A stretch of DNA of 64,000 nucleotides from assembly GCF_026626635.1 (NCBI RefSeq), contig NZ_JAPNKA010000001.1, positions 11,702,501 through 11,766,500 of the forward strand. Direction: 5' to 3'. The notes under the pieces are model-generated. The model saw only the letters and a list, made by a program, of their open reading frames with translations. It was not told the DNA's origin and searched no databases. This document shows, piece by piece, positions 1 through 10,341 of the stretch. The stretch is from Archangium lansingense (lineage in GTDB: Bacteria; Myxococcota; Myxococcia; Myxococcales; Myxococcaceae). The translations under genes and the position numbers were made by a program. How positions within the stretch are numbered: position 1 is the stretch's first letter; every line of letters starts with the position of its first letter.

Positions 1-902
<902 letters not shown>

Positions 903-906
<4 letters not shown>

Positions 907-2729
907 GGTCCGTCCACCCTTCCGTGCACGAAATGCAGTCCCTCGTGCAGCTCCACCTCGAGCGCCGACGTGGGTGCCGGCCCCGGCCCCTCCAGCTTCG
1001 CGGCGAACCCTCCCTCCAGCAGGGGCGCGTTGAGCGTCTGCCAGGGCACGCGGGAGAAGCGGCGCTTCACTGGCTCCGGGAAGGCCACCAACTCCGAGAA
1101 GGAAATCTTGTCATCGGAAGCGGGCGCCAGCGTGGCCTCGCCCTCGGCACCATCGGCGAGCGCCGGCAGTCGCCACAGCTTGCCGCCGGAGCGTACGTAG
1201 CCCGCCGCCAGCGGTGCGCCGAGCGCGTTCTGCACGCGCAGCCCCTGTCCCTCGCGCCGGACGGTGAGCCTGGCCCGTGAGGGCACCACCGCCACCTCGC
1301 CCCACTCGCGGTAGGTGCGCGAGGGCAGGAAGCCGCCCGACACCACCATGCCGTTCGTCCAGTCCGCATCCGGGAATTGCGTGTCCCAGTCCACACCGGG
1401 CCCAAGGAGCACAGCCTGCGCCGGAACACGAACCCCCGCCGGCTCCAGGTTGGCGTAGTAACCGCCGAGACCGACCGTCACCGCCCGGTCCCGCTCCCGG
1501 TCCAGCCAGGTGAGGCTGTAGCGGGAGGCATGGACGGAGAAGCCCTCCACGAGCACGGACCAGGCAACGATGGCCAGACACGTGACGAGCGCCACCGAGG
1601 GTACGGCGATGAGCAACGCCACGGGTCCCCTGCGCCGGGCGAGCGCGAGACCCCCGGGCCCCACCGCCAGCACGAAGAGGGTGATGAGGAAGAGGAAGCG
1701 GCCCACTGGCGCCTGCACTCCGGGCACCAGCGGCACCTCGCCGTCGTTCAGCAGGTGGCGGCTGCTGCCGAAGCCCCGCTGCCAGCTCGGCGGAGGCCCG
1801 GCGGGAGTGACGACGCCCACGTGGCCCCGCTCCGGCTCCTCCATGAGGTTCACGTCGGAGAGCAGCCCGGAGCCGCACTCCTCGGCCTTGCCGCACACCC
1901 GCACCCTGCCGAATCCGTAGGGGTTCGGGCTCACGCCCGAGGAGGTCCGGGCGAGCAGCGGCAGGCGTCCCGCCACGTCACGCGGAGGGCGGAGGAGGAC
2001 CAGATAGCCACCGGTGGAGGCATAGGCCTCGAGCGCGCTCCACGCGTCCGCAGGAAGCGCGGTGACATCCCCTGCCACTACCACCATGGGATAGCCCACG
2101 TAGGCGGCGAGCTCGCGCGGCGCGTCCCCCGGCGCGATGAAGCGGACCGACAGCTTCGGCTTGTCCTTCACGCGGGGCAGCTTCGTGCCCGACTGAAAGG
2201 CCTCCTCAGAGCCCACCACGAGCACCGGCTGGCCCACCGGGTCCACCGAGTAGAAGGAGAAGGGCCGGAAGGAGGCCCCCAGGCTGTCCAGGCGCACCAT
2301 GCCACCGCGCCCGGAGATGGGAACGGGAAGCCAGGCGGAGAGCCGCTGGCGGGGGCCCACCTCCACCTGCCGCGTGGTGACCCCGGCGCGGCCCATGCTC
2401 ACATGGGAATCCACACGGATGCTCACAGTGCGAGGCGTGGGACCCGGATTGTGGAGCGTCACCTCCAACGGGGTGTAGCCGCACGAGGGGCGCAGCGGGC
2501 CATTCACCACGGTGGCCTGCAGGTCCCCGTCGGACACATTCACCGCCTGGCCAGACACCTCCTGGTAGCCGGGAACCCAGTTCTTGTTGAGCGTCTCGGA
2601 GCCCTCCTCTCCTTCAGCGGACTCCTCCTCGTCCGGCACTGCCACCGCCGCCGCCGGCTCGAACGCGGCCAACGCGGGGCTCGCGCACAGCAGCAGGGCG
2701 AGGAGCGCGGCGGGAAGACGCTCATGCAC
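903..2729 (-). CDS. membrane-anchored extracytoplasmic protein of a MoxR/ABC operon
   Basis: 608 residues, no specific function recognised. A signal peptide (residues 1-21, LLALLLCASPALA) is followed by a large beta-rich region. That region contains a stretch resembling a Rossmann or glutamine-amidotransferase-like fold (PMVVVAGDVTALPADAW, about residue 210). Two hydrophobic segments lie near residues 336-390 (FLFLITLFVLAVGPGGLAL, then a second helix), and a second extracytoplasmic domain follows. The start is GTG: it overlaps the moxR stop by 8 nt (GTGCATGA). The end overlaps the ABC ATPase start (ATGA). This tight overlap suggests one complex or pathway. Proteins of this layout commonly accompany MoxR ATPases in envelope-related clusters. 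Confidence 0.8.
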
Positions 2730-3717
2730 GGGACACCTCAGGGACGGACTGGAGCAGCGCGCGCACCACGTCCAGGGCGCCCACCTTCTCCAGCGAGGCC
2801 TCGTAGGCGAGCACCAGCCGGTGGTTGAGGACGGCAGGGGCAGCAGCCACCACCTCGTCGAAGCCCACGTTGGGCTTGCCCCGCATCAACGCGAGCGCCC
2901 GTCCAGCCGCGGCCAGTGCCAGCGCCGCACGAGGGCTGGCTCCATAGCGCACGAAGCGGCGCACCGGCTCCGGAGCACCCGGGCCTCGCGGGTCGCTCGC
3001 CTCCACCAGCCGGCCGATGAAGTCCGCCACCGGCACGGGCAGGTGCACCCGGTCCACCGCGGCGAAGAGGGAGGCAAGGCCCTCGGCATCCGTCACCGGC
3101 GACAGCGCGGGCGGAGTGCCACGTACGCGCGTGGTGAGCAGCGTGGTGAGCGTCTTCGCGCCCACCGGCGGCACCTGGACGCGGAAGAGAAAGCGGTCGA
3201 GCTGCGCCTCGGGCAGCGGATAGGTGCCCTCCAGCTCAATGGGGTTCTGGGTGGCGAGCACGAAGAAGGGGTCGGGCAGCGGGCGTGTCTGGCCGAGCAC
3301 CGTCACGCTGCGCTCCTGCATGGCCTCCAGCAGCGCGGACTGCGTCTTGGGGCTGGAGCGGTTGATCTCGTCGGCGAGCACCACGTTGGCGAAGAGGGGG
3401 CCCTCGCGGAAGGTGAAGTCGCGGCGGCCCTCACCCTCGAGGACGTAGGTACCCGTGATGTCGCCGGGCAGCAGGTCTGGGGTGAACTGGATGCGGCGGA
3501 AGGGCAGCCCCAGCAGCCGCGCGAGCGCCTTGCACAGCTCCGTCTTGCCCAGGCCCGGCAGGCCCTCCAGCAGCACGTGGCCGCGAGCGAGCACCGCCGC
3601 CGCCACCTGCTCCACCACCAGCGTCTGGTCGAGCAACACCTGGTTCAGCCCCTTCTGGAGCTGCGCCACCCTCTCCACCGCGCCCTGCACCTCAGCGGGG
3701 CTCAACAGTTCCGACAC
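2722..3717 (-). CDS. moxR: MoxR-family AAA+ ATPase
   Basis: 331-residue AAA+ chaperone-type ATPase of the MoxR branch. Walker A is GLPGLGKTE (about residue 45), Walker B is VLADEINRSSPKTQSALLEA, and sensor 1 is FVLATQNPIE, followed by the family motif EGTYPLPEAQLDRF. A C-terminal lid helix bundle follows. MoxR proteins help assemble or activate partner proteins, often with von Willebrand A or membrane partners. Here the partners are the coiled-coil membrane protein upstream and the membrane protein downstream. The GTG at 3715-3717 was chosen because an AGGAGAGGAG ribosome binding site ends about 7 nt before it and overlaps the upstream stop. The reading frame stays open further upstream but would overlap the previous gene. 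Confidence 0.93.
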   Translation of the reverse strand: MSELLSPAEVQGAVERVAQLQKGLNQVLLDQTLVVEQVAAAVLARGHVLLEGLPGLGKTELCKALARLLGLPFRRIQFTPDLLPGDITGTYVLEGEGRRDFTFREGPLFANVVLADEINRSSPKTQSALLEAMQERSVTVLGQTRPLPDPFFVLATQNPIELEGTYPLPEAQLDRFLFRVQVPPVGAKTLTTLLTTRVRGTPPALSPVTDAEGLASLFAAVDRVHLPVPVADFIGRLVEASDPRGPGAPEPVRRFVRYGASPRAALALAAAGRALALMRGKPNVGFDEVVAAAPAVLNHRLVLAYEASLEKVGALDVVRALLQSVPEVSRA

Positions 3718-3731
3718 GGCCGACTCCTCTC

Positions 3732-5132
3732 CTAGGGTTCCCCCCCGAAATACCGCTTCACCAAGTCCCGGTTGCGGGGCAGCAGCGGCCCCGCCGAATG
3801 TCCGGCCTCCGCATCGCCCTGGGCGCCCGTCCCCTGCCCGCCGCCGCCACCGCCGCCCTCGCGCCGATCCGGGTCCGCGGAGCGCAGGCCCCACAGTCCC
3901 TGTGCCTCGCCGCCCTGCCCCTGCGGCAGCGGCTTGAAGGCGAGCCGCTCCGGATCCATCTCCGCCTTGTCGCCGAAGACGAGCGGCTGGCTCTCTCCGC
4001 CCCGTCCCGCGCCGCCCTTGCCCGGCCGCGTCTGGCGGCTCGCATGACCCCCCTGACGTCCCTGCCCCTCGCCCTCTCCCTCTCCATCCCCCGGCCGCGA
4101 GCGTCCACGCCCGGAGCCCTGACCGAAGCGCTGCTCCAGTTCACTCTGACGGCGCTCGAGCGTCTCGCGCAGGCTGGCCACCTCATCGCGCGAGCGCGAG
4201 CCTCCATTGGAGCCACCGCCCTGCCTCGCCTGAGCGGAGCCGGTGCCCCCATCCTCCGCCCCCTGGCCACCACTCCCCTGGGAGGAGGAAGAATTCCCAT
4301 TCTCCTGGCCCTGCTGGGACTGGGCGGCCTTGTCGGGGCCCAGCGCCATCAGCGCGCGCTCGAGGGCCTCGCGCTCCCGGGTGGCGGCCTCGGCTCCGGT
4401 GGCGGCATCCAGCGACTCCTCCAACTCCCGGGCGGCCTCGGACGCGGCGGCCAGCTCGGCGGCGGCCTTCGCGGCGCGGGCCTCGAGTGACTTCTCCAGG
4501 CTGTCGGAGGCCTCCCAGTCGGCGGCGTCGAAGCGGCCCTCGGCAACCTCCTCGGACAGCCGGCGCAGCTCCTCCTCCAGCGGAGTGCCCAGCGGCTCCT
4601 CACGGGCGAGCGCCTCGGCCTTGGCCTGCACGGAGGCCACCTTCGCCGCGGCGGCCGCGTTGACGGGGCGCACCTGGCGGGCGGGCAGGGGCAGGAGGAA
4701 GCCCACCAGGAGGAAGGCGAACGCCGCGAGCAACGCCCCGGCCGGGCGCTTCCACGCCACGGGAGGCAGGGTCACCGCGCGGGCGTACTGGTTGGCGGAC
4801 AGCTCCCACTCACCCACGGGGCGCTCCAGCCGCGTCAGCAGCAGCCCGCCCGCGCCGGCCGAGCGGTCCGCCAGCACCGCCGCGTATGCCAGGGAGACGC
4901 CCCGGGCACGGGCCCGGACGAACCACCACGCGCCCGCGGCGAGCAGCGGCACCGGGAGCACCCAGGGAAGGGCCTCACGCCACAGCAGCCGGGCCAGCAC
5001 ACACCCAGTGGCGGCAGCCCACACAGGAGCCACCGCAGCCTCGGCCCAGATGACGGCATTGAGGCGCCGCCGCACGCGCCGGACGGGAGCGAGGATGAGG
5101 GCCTGCAGGCGGCGTTCATCGCTGGCGGGCAT
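3732..5132 (-). CDS. coiled-coil membrane protein (DUF4175-like), first gene of MoxR operon
   Basis: 466 residues from the ATG at 5130-5132. Three hydrophobic segments occur: two close together near residues 30-75 (a tryptophan-rich pair) and one near 131-150 (LLAAFAFLLVGFLLPLP). They are followed by an Ala/Glu-rich coiled coil (about 165-290) and a long low-complexity Gly/Gln/Ser/Arg tail. The layout matches DUF4175-type proteins found with MoxR in proteobacteria, but the family match is inferred from layout only. The frame extends 29 codons upstream, but that stretch does not look like a signal sequence and was left out. It is separated from moxR by 14 nt, and the moxR ribosome binding site overlaps its stop. 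Confidence 0.7.
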   Translation of the reverse strand: MPASDERRLQALILAPVRRVRRRLNAVIWAEAAVAPVWAAATGCVLARLLWREALPWVLPVPLLAAGAWWFVRARARGVSLAYAAVLADRSAGAGGLLLTRLERPVGEWELSANQYARAVTLPPVAWKRPAGALLAAFAFLLVGFLLPLPARQVRPVNAAAAAKVASVQAKAEALAREEPLGTPLEEELRRLSEEVAEGRFDAADWEASDSLEKSLEARAAKAAAELAAASEAARELEESLDAATGAEAATREREALERALMALGPDKAAQSQQGQENGNSSSSQGSGGQGAEDGGTGSAQARQGGGSNGGSRSRDEVASLRETLERRQSELEQRFGQGSGRGRSRPGDGEGEGEGQGRQGGHASRQTRPGKGGAGRGGESQPLVFGDKAEMDPERLAFKPLPQGQGGEAQGLWGLRSADPDRREGGGGGGGQGTGAQGDAEAGHSAGPLLPRNRDLVKRYFGGEP

Positions 5133-5293
5133 GAGGGCTCTGAGTCTCGGACAGTCGGCCGCCCTTCCACAAGACAGGGGTGGCCCCGTGAGACACGGCA
5201 ACCCCGGTGCGGGTTCCATCGCCTGTCAGGACTCCGTGCACGCGCCGTCTCTTTTCTCAGAGCGATTCGAGGGACACCTCGGAGGCTCGATGA

Positions 5294-5366
5294 GGCCCGT
5301 TCCGCCCGGGGCGGCGGCGGTCTGCAAAACCGTTGTTGCCGGGTTCAACTCCCGGACGGGCCTCCA
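5294..5366 (+). tRNA. trnC: tRNA-Cys (GCA anticodon)
   Basis: Cloverleaf visible by eye. The 7-bp acceptor stem is GGCCCGT (5294-5300) with ACGGGCC (5356-5362). The anticodon stem GCGGT/ACCGT holds the loop CTGCAAA with GCA at 5324-5326. The T-arm is CCGGG-TTCAACT-CCCGG. The discriminator T5363 is followed by a genomically encoded CCA (5364-5366). It stands alone between two divergent operons. Confidence 0.95.
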
Positions 5367-5852
5367 CCTTTACCCCGCTCGCGTGGCTACCGCTGCAACT
5401 GCCCGCCCTGGCTGCCCGGCTCCTCGCTGCCGCCGATGCCCAGGCCCCGGCTCGTCACGTCCACGCGCAGCGCCGTTGGCTCTCCGCCGAGAGACGCCAA
5501 CCCCGCGTGCTACAGGGATGGTTGATCCGGCCGGCAGCCCTCCGGACGTCAGCCCCGTGAATAAAAATCCCCGCTCCGAGTTGATCCACCCAGGAGCGCC
5601 CGATGGCGGCCCGCGGCGCTTCCCGCTCCGGTCCCATCTCCGGCAATTCAGTCCGCAGCAACACTGAGAGTGAAACGCGTCAACTGGGACTCAAAAATTT
5701 CCGCACTATCGGAAAGTGAGCCCTAGCATACACGGTTTTGCGTCGGATAAGCGACGTTGACTGTACGCCGGCTTCCCACACACGATCTGCGCCCAACGGC
5801 AGCCCGCACAGGGGGGCCGCTCCATCCGCAGCAACGTTGAGGTGAAGAGCGA
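5367..5852 (+). promoter_or_regulatory. intergenic leader upstream of the SusC gene, with two small inverted repeats
   Basis: 486-nt stretch without a convincing gene. Two inverted repeats, each with a 6-nt spacer, lie 98-155 nt before the SusC start: TTTCCG-cactat-CGGAAA at 5698-5715 and CGTCG-gataag-CGACG at 5741-5756. They could be operator half-sites for a dimeric regulator. A TTGACT hexamer lies at 5757-5762, without a clear -10 at the right spacing. No sigma-70 promoter can be named with confidence. The SusC ribosome binding site GAGGTGAAG lies just before 5853. Confidence 0.35.
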
Positions 5853-8800
5853 ATGACGCTGAAACAAGCGTTGATCTCAGGGTGTGCACTTGCACTCCTT
5901 TCCGTCGAAGCCAGGGCGCAGGAGCAGGATGCGGCCGCACCGCAGCCTGCCGCGGCGCCGCAGCCGGCCGAAGCACCGGCCGCCACCGTGGTTCCGGCTC
6001 CGGCTCCGGCCAACACGCGCAAGATCACCGGTAAGGTGCTGGACGCGCTGACCAATGATGGCCTGCCGCTCACGCGCGTCATCATCAAGGGCACCACCAA
6101 GGGCGTAGAGACCGAGCTCGACGGCTCCTTCACCCTGGACATCCCCAAGGGCCCGGTGACGCTGCTCTTCTCCAGCCAGGACCACAAGGACCGCGAGGTC
6201 GTGGTCGGCGCCAACCGCGACAGCGTGACGGTGGCGCTGGATGCCACCTTCGTCGAGGAGATGGTCGTCGTCGGTCGCGCCAGCGAGCTGGCCCGTAAGC
6301 ACGTGGCCAACTCGGTGGTCTCCGTGAACACCGAGGAGCTCAACCGCGCTCCCGCCTCCACGGTGGACCAGGCCCTCCAGGGCAAGGTGGCAGGCGCCAA
6401 CATCCAGAGCAACTCGGGTGCTCCGGGCGGCGGCATGCAGATCAAGATGCGCGGCGTCTCCACCATCAACGGCTCCAACCAGCCGCTCTACGTGGTGGAC
6501 GGCGTCATCATCAGCGACGTGGCCATCGCCTCCGGCATCTTCGAGGTGACGGGCTCGGTGAGCGGCTCCAACCCCTCGCCCACCCAGGACAACCAGGTCA
6601 ACCGCATCGCGGACATCAACCCCAACGACATCGAGAGCATCGAGGTCCTCAAGGGCGCCTCCGCCGCGGCCATCTACGGCTCCAAGGCCACCAACGGCGT
6701 GGTCATCATCACCACCAAGAAGGGCAAGGCCGGCGCGGGTCCCCAGGTGGCCGTCACCCAGCGCGTGGGCATGTACTCGCTGGCCAACAAGCTGGGCAGC
6801 CGCCGCATCGAGACCATGGAGGAGGCCCAGGAGGTCTTCGGCACCAAGGCCGCCGACTACTTCCAGTCCGGCCGCATCTACGATCACGAGGAGCAGCTCG
6901 CCGCCAACCGGACCCCGTCCTACGAGACGCTCGCCAGCGTGAGCGGCGCGGCCGGTGACACCCGCTACTTCGCCTCCGCCATGGTGAAGGACGACGCGGG
7001 CATCATCACCAACACCGGCTACGAGAAGCAGAGCTTCCGCCTCAACCTCGGCCAGCGGTTCAGCGAGAACTTCGAGGTCAACACCACCACCAGCTTCATC
7101 CACTCGCTGGGCCAGCGCGGTCTCACCAACAACGACAACAACAGCGTGTCGTACCACATGGTGCTGCCCTCCACGCCCAACTTCGTGGACCTGCAGGCCA
7201 CCCGGGACGGCTCCTTCCCCGCCAACCCCTTCCTCACCAACGGCTCCAACCCGCTGCAGACCGCGGCCCTCATGAAGAACGATGAGGACGTCTGGCGTCT
7301 GATGGGCTCGGCCGACGCGGTGTGGAACGCCTACAAGAGCGACACCCAGAACCTCAAGCTGCGCGCCACCGTGGGTGTGGACCGCTTCCAGCAGAAGAAC
7401 ACGCTCGTCTTCCCCAACGAGCTCCACTTCGAGCCGGCGGATGACCAGCTCCCGGGCACCTCGCTCTTCGCCACCAGCGAGGTCCTCAACCTCAACACCA
7501 GCGTCAACGCGGTGCACTCGTACCGGCCCGCTTCCGGCGTGCTGAGCGCCAACACCTCCGTTGGCTTCCAGTTCGAGCAGCGCAGCCTGGACTCGCTGTA
7601 CGTCACCGCCCGCGACCTCACCGCCGGCCAGCCCAACGTGGACTCGGCCACCCAGGTGGGCGTGCGCCAGAACCGCCAGATCGTGCGCGACCGCAGCGTG
7701 TTCCTCCAGGAGGAGATGCTGCTGTTGGACGAGCGCCTCACCCTGGTGGGCTCGGTGCTCGGCGAGCAGAGCAGCAACAACAGCAACATCAACCAGGTCT
7801 TCTTCTACCCGAAGATCGCCACCGCCTACCGCCTGCCCAACCTCCACCCCGCCATCAACGAGCTCAAGGTTCGTCTGGCGTACGGTGAGACGGGCAACCA
7901 GCCGGTGTACGGCATGAAGTTCAACTCCTGGCTGGCCAGCAACAACATCGGTGGCAACTCCGGCATCATCGGCAGCGGCATCGCCGCCTCCCCGGACCTG
8001 CGCCCCGAGCGCCAGGGTGAAATCGAGGCCGGTGTGGACGCGCTGCTCCTCAACGGCAGCGCCGTGGTGGAGCTCAACGTCTACCAGCGCACCATCAACG
8101 ACATGCTGCTGCTGCGCGCGGTGGCTCCGTCCACCGGCTACACCACCGAGATCTTCAACGGTGGCGAGATGGTGAACCGCGGCGTGGAGGCGATGCTCCA
8201 GCTCACCCCGGTGAAGAACAACGATTGGGAGTGGGTGTCCAACACCACCTTCGCCCTCAACCGCAGCGTGATCACCAACATGCCCGTGCCCGCCTTCAAC
8301 GTCGGCGGCTTCGGCACCAGCCTCGGCGCCTTCCGCATCGAGGAGGGGGCCAGCGCCACGCAGATCGTCGGCCGCGTTCCCAAGGCGGACGGCACCTGCT
8401 GCGACGTGAAGAAGATTGGCGACGCCGAGCCGGACTTCCGCATGGCCTTCGCCAACACGGTGAAGTACCGCGACTTCTCCCTGTCCTTCCTGCTCGACTG
8501 GCAGCAGGGCAGCGACGTCATCAACCTGACGCGCTTCCTCTACGATGCCTCCAAGAACACGCGCGACTACGAGCAGAACGGCGCGCAGCGGCAGAAGGAC
8601 TGGGCCACCAACGCGGCCGTGTACGTGGAGGACGCCTCCTTCCTCAAGATTCGCGAGGTCTCCCTCTCCTACAACCTGCCGGAGAGCTACGTGACGCGCG
8701 TCCCCGGCCTGAGGTCGGCCCGCCTGACCGTCAGCGGCCGCAACCTGTTCACCTTCACCAACTACTCGGGACTGGATCCCGAGGTGAGCAACTTCGGTAA

Positions 8801-8882
8801 CCAGGCCATCGCCCGCAACATCGACGTGGCCCCCTTCCCGCCCAGCCGTAGCTTCTGGACGTCCATCGATCTGGGGTTCTGA
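5853..8882 (+). CDS. SusC/RagA-type TonB-dependent outer-membrane receptor
   Basis: 1009-residue outer-membrane transporter that would import an oligosaccharide or similar large nutrient using TonB energy. A signal peptide (1-22) is followed by an Ala/Pro linker and a carboxypeptidase-regulatory-like domain typical of SusC (about 55-130). The TonB box EEMVVVG comes next, then the plug with LQGKVAGANIQ, RGVSTINGSNQPLYVVDGV and the diagnostic IESIEVLKGASAAAIYGS plus ATNGVVIITTKKG. The C-terminal barrel ends in an aromatic residue (IDLGF). It has a good ribosome binding site (GAGGTGAAG). The SusD partner starts 5 nt after its stop. The substrate is unknown because no glycan-degrading enzyme is adjacent. 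Confidence 0.95.
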   Translation: MTLKQALISGCALALLSVEARAQEQDAAAPQPAAAPQPAEAPAATVVPAPAPANTRKITGKVLDALTNDGLPLTRVIIKGTTKGVETELDGSFTLDIPKGPVTLLFSSQDHKDREVVVGANRDSVTVALDATFVEEMVVVGRASELARKHVANSVVSVNTEELNRAPASTVDQALQGKVAGANIQSNSGAPGGGMQIKMRGVSTINGSNQPLYVVDGVIISDVAIASGIFEVTGSVSGSNPSPTQDNQVNRIADINPNDIESIEVLKGASAAAIYGSKATNGVVIITTKKGKAGAGPQVAVTQRVGMYSLANKLGSRRIETMEEAQEVFGTKAADYFQSGRIYDHEEQLAANRTPSYETLASVSGAAGDTRYFASAMVKDDAGIITNTGYEKQSFRLNLGQRFSENFEVNTTTSFIHSLGQRGLTNNDNNSVSYHMVLPSTPNFVDLQATRDGSFPANPFLTNGSNPLQTAALMKNDEDVWRLMGSADAVWNAYKSDTQNLKLRATVGVDRFQQKNTLVFPNELHFEPADDQLPGTSLFATSEVLNLNTSVNAVHSYRPASGVLSANTSVGFQFEQRSLDSLYVTARDLTAGQPNVDSATQVGVRQNRQIVRDRSVFLQEEMLLLDERLTLVGSVLGEQSSNNSNINQVFFYPKIATAYRLPNLHPAINELKVRLAYGETGNQPVYGMKFNSWLASNNIGGNSGIIGSGIAASPDLRPERQGEIEAGVDALLLNGSAVVELNVYQRTINDMLLLRAVAPSTGYTTEIFNGGEMVNRGVEAMLQLTPVKNNDWEWVSNTTFALNRSVITNMPVPAFNVGGFGTSLGAFRIEEGASATQIVGRVPKADGTCCDVKKIGDAEPDFRMAFANTVKYRDFSLSFLLDWQQGSDVINLTRFLYDASKNTRDYEQNGAQRQKDWATNAAVYVEDASFLKIREVSLSYNLPESYVTRVPGLRSARLTVSGRNLFTFTNYSGLDPEVSNFGNQAIARNIDVAPFPPSRSFWTSIDLGF

Positions 8883-8887
8883 GGACC

Positions 8888-10264
8888 ATGAAAATCCGCA
8901 ATATGAAGAAGATGACCAAGGTGGCCCTGGCCCTCTGCGCCACGATGGGCCTCGGAGGCTGCGACCTGTACGTCCCGGACCTGAACAACCCGGGCGTCGA
9001 GTCCATCCGCGACAACCCCACGCGCTCCAGCGTGATGAGCGCCAGCACCGGTCTGCTCATCGGCTACCGCGCGGGCATGTCCTCCCAGAACGGGTACGTG
9101 GCCCAGCTCGGCACGCTCGGCCGCGAGGGCTACATCCTCGACATCGCCGACCCCCGCTACGTCAGCGAGATGCTGTCGGGTGAGCGGTTGGATCCCGGCA
9201 GCCCCGCCTTCGGCGGCAACTTCTGGACCGGCCCCTACCTCAACATCCGCAACGCCCACACCGTGCTGGACGCCACGGAGATTGTCACGGGCGTGACGGA
9301 CGCCGAGAAGGAGGCCATCCGGGGCTTCGCCAAGACGCTCATGGCCCTGGACTTCCTCACCATCATCAACACCCGGGACGAAGCGGGCGCGCCCATCGAC
9401 GTGAACCGCAAGCTGGGTGCGGAGCTGGCCCCCATCGTGAGCAAGGCGGAGGTGTTCGCCCACATCACCAAGCTGCTGGATGAGGCCAAGGTGCACCTGC
9501 AGGCGGGCGGGGACAAATTCCCGTTCAAGCTGAGCGCCGGCTTCGTGGACTTCGACGAGCCCGCTACCTTCCTGAAGTTCAACCGCGCCATCCGCGCGCG
9601 GGTGGCCGTCTACACGGAGAACTGGCCCGACGCGCAGAACGCCCTGGACGAGTCCTTCCTGGACGAGACCGGCGAGTTCGACACCGGCGTGTACCACGTC
9701 TTCAGCGGCAGCTCGGGTGACACGGGCAACGGGCTCAACAGCGCCAACATCTACGCCAACCCCATCCTCCTCACGGACGCCCTGGAGCCGCTCGTCGACT
9801 CGGAGCAGAAGGTGTTGGACGCCCGCGTGGCGGACAAGGTGACCAAGGTGGAAGCGGGCAAGGAGGGCAACTGGCAGGGCATCACCTCCGACGTGAAGTT
9901 CACCCGGTACCTGAACAACTCGGACCCACTGCCCATCATCCGCAACGAGGAGCTCATCCTCCTGCGCGCTGAGGCCCACATGAAGCAGGGCGAGGACGCG
10001 AAGGCCATGCAGCTCCTCAACTTCCTCCGGACCGAGTCGGGCGAGGTGCCCGCCATCCCCGAGGTGCTGACCGGCAAGCCGCTCGAGGACCAGCTGCTCA
10101 GGCAGCGCCGCTTCTCGCTGCTCTTCGAGGCCGGGCACCGGTGGATCGACATGCGCCGCTACGGCCGCCTGGAGGAGCTGCGCCGGGAGGATCCCACGGG
10201 CGTGGAGTTCAAGGTGCACCACCACTTCCCCATCCCGGTCACCGAGACCGACGCGCGGGAGTAG
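8888..10264 (+). CDS. SusD/RagB-type nutrient-binding outer-membrane lipoprotein
   Basis: 458 residues. The lipoprotein signal ends in LGGC (Cys25). The body shows the all-helical SusD layout. Its C-terminal signature region contains LPIIRNEELILLRAEAHM followed by a QLLNFLRTESG repeat and the conserved RRFSLLFEAGHRWIDMRR stretch. SusD proteins form a hinged lid over the SusC barrel and capture the substrate. The ATG at 8888 was chosen because GAGGA lies just before it; the ATG at 8903 lacks a ribosome binding site. It is the second and last gene of the operon and is followed within 25 nt by a strong terminator. Confidence 0.94.
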   Translation: MKIRNMKKMTKVALALCATMGLGGCDLYVPDLNNPGVESIRDNPTRSSVMSASTGLLIGYRAGMSSQNGYVAQLGTLGREGYILDIADPRYVSEMLSGERLDPGSPAFGGNFWTGPYLNIRNAHTVLDATEIVTGVTDAEKEAIRGFAKTLMALDFLTIINTRDEAGAPIDVNRKLGAELAPIVSKAEVFAHITKLLDEAKVHLQAGGDKFPFKLSAGFVDFDEPATFLKFNRAIRARVAVYTENWPDAQNALDESFLDETGEFDTGVYHVFSGSSGDTGNGLNSANIYANPILLTDALEPLVDSEQKVLDARVADKVTKVEAGKEGNWQGITSDVKFTRYLNNSDPLPIIRNEELILLRAEAHMKQGEDAKAMQLLNFLRTESGEVPAIPEVLTGKPLEDQLLRQRRFSLLFEAGHRWIDMRRYGRLEELRREDPTGVEFKVHHHFPIPVTETDARE

Positions 10265-10285
10265 ACCACCCTCACTGAGGGCATG

Positions 10286-10325
10286 AGCGGGCGGGTATCC
10301 ATACGATACCCGCCCGCTTCGTTTT
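10286..10325 (+). terminator. Rho-independent terminator of the SusC/D operon
   Basis: A 14-bp perfect stem (AGCGGGCGGGTATC, 10286-10299) with the 5-nt loop CATAC and its complement at 10305-10318 is followed by TCGTTTT. It lies directly after the SusD stop and 17 nt before the Hsp70-like gene. Confidence 0.9.
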
Positions 10326-10341
10326 AGAGTGGGCCCCCCCC

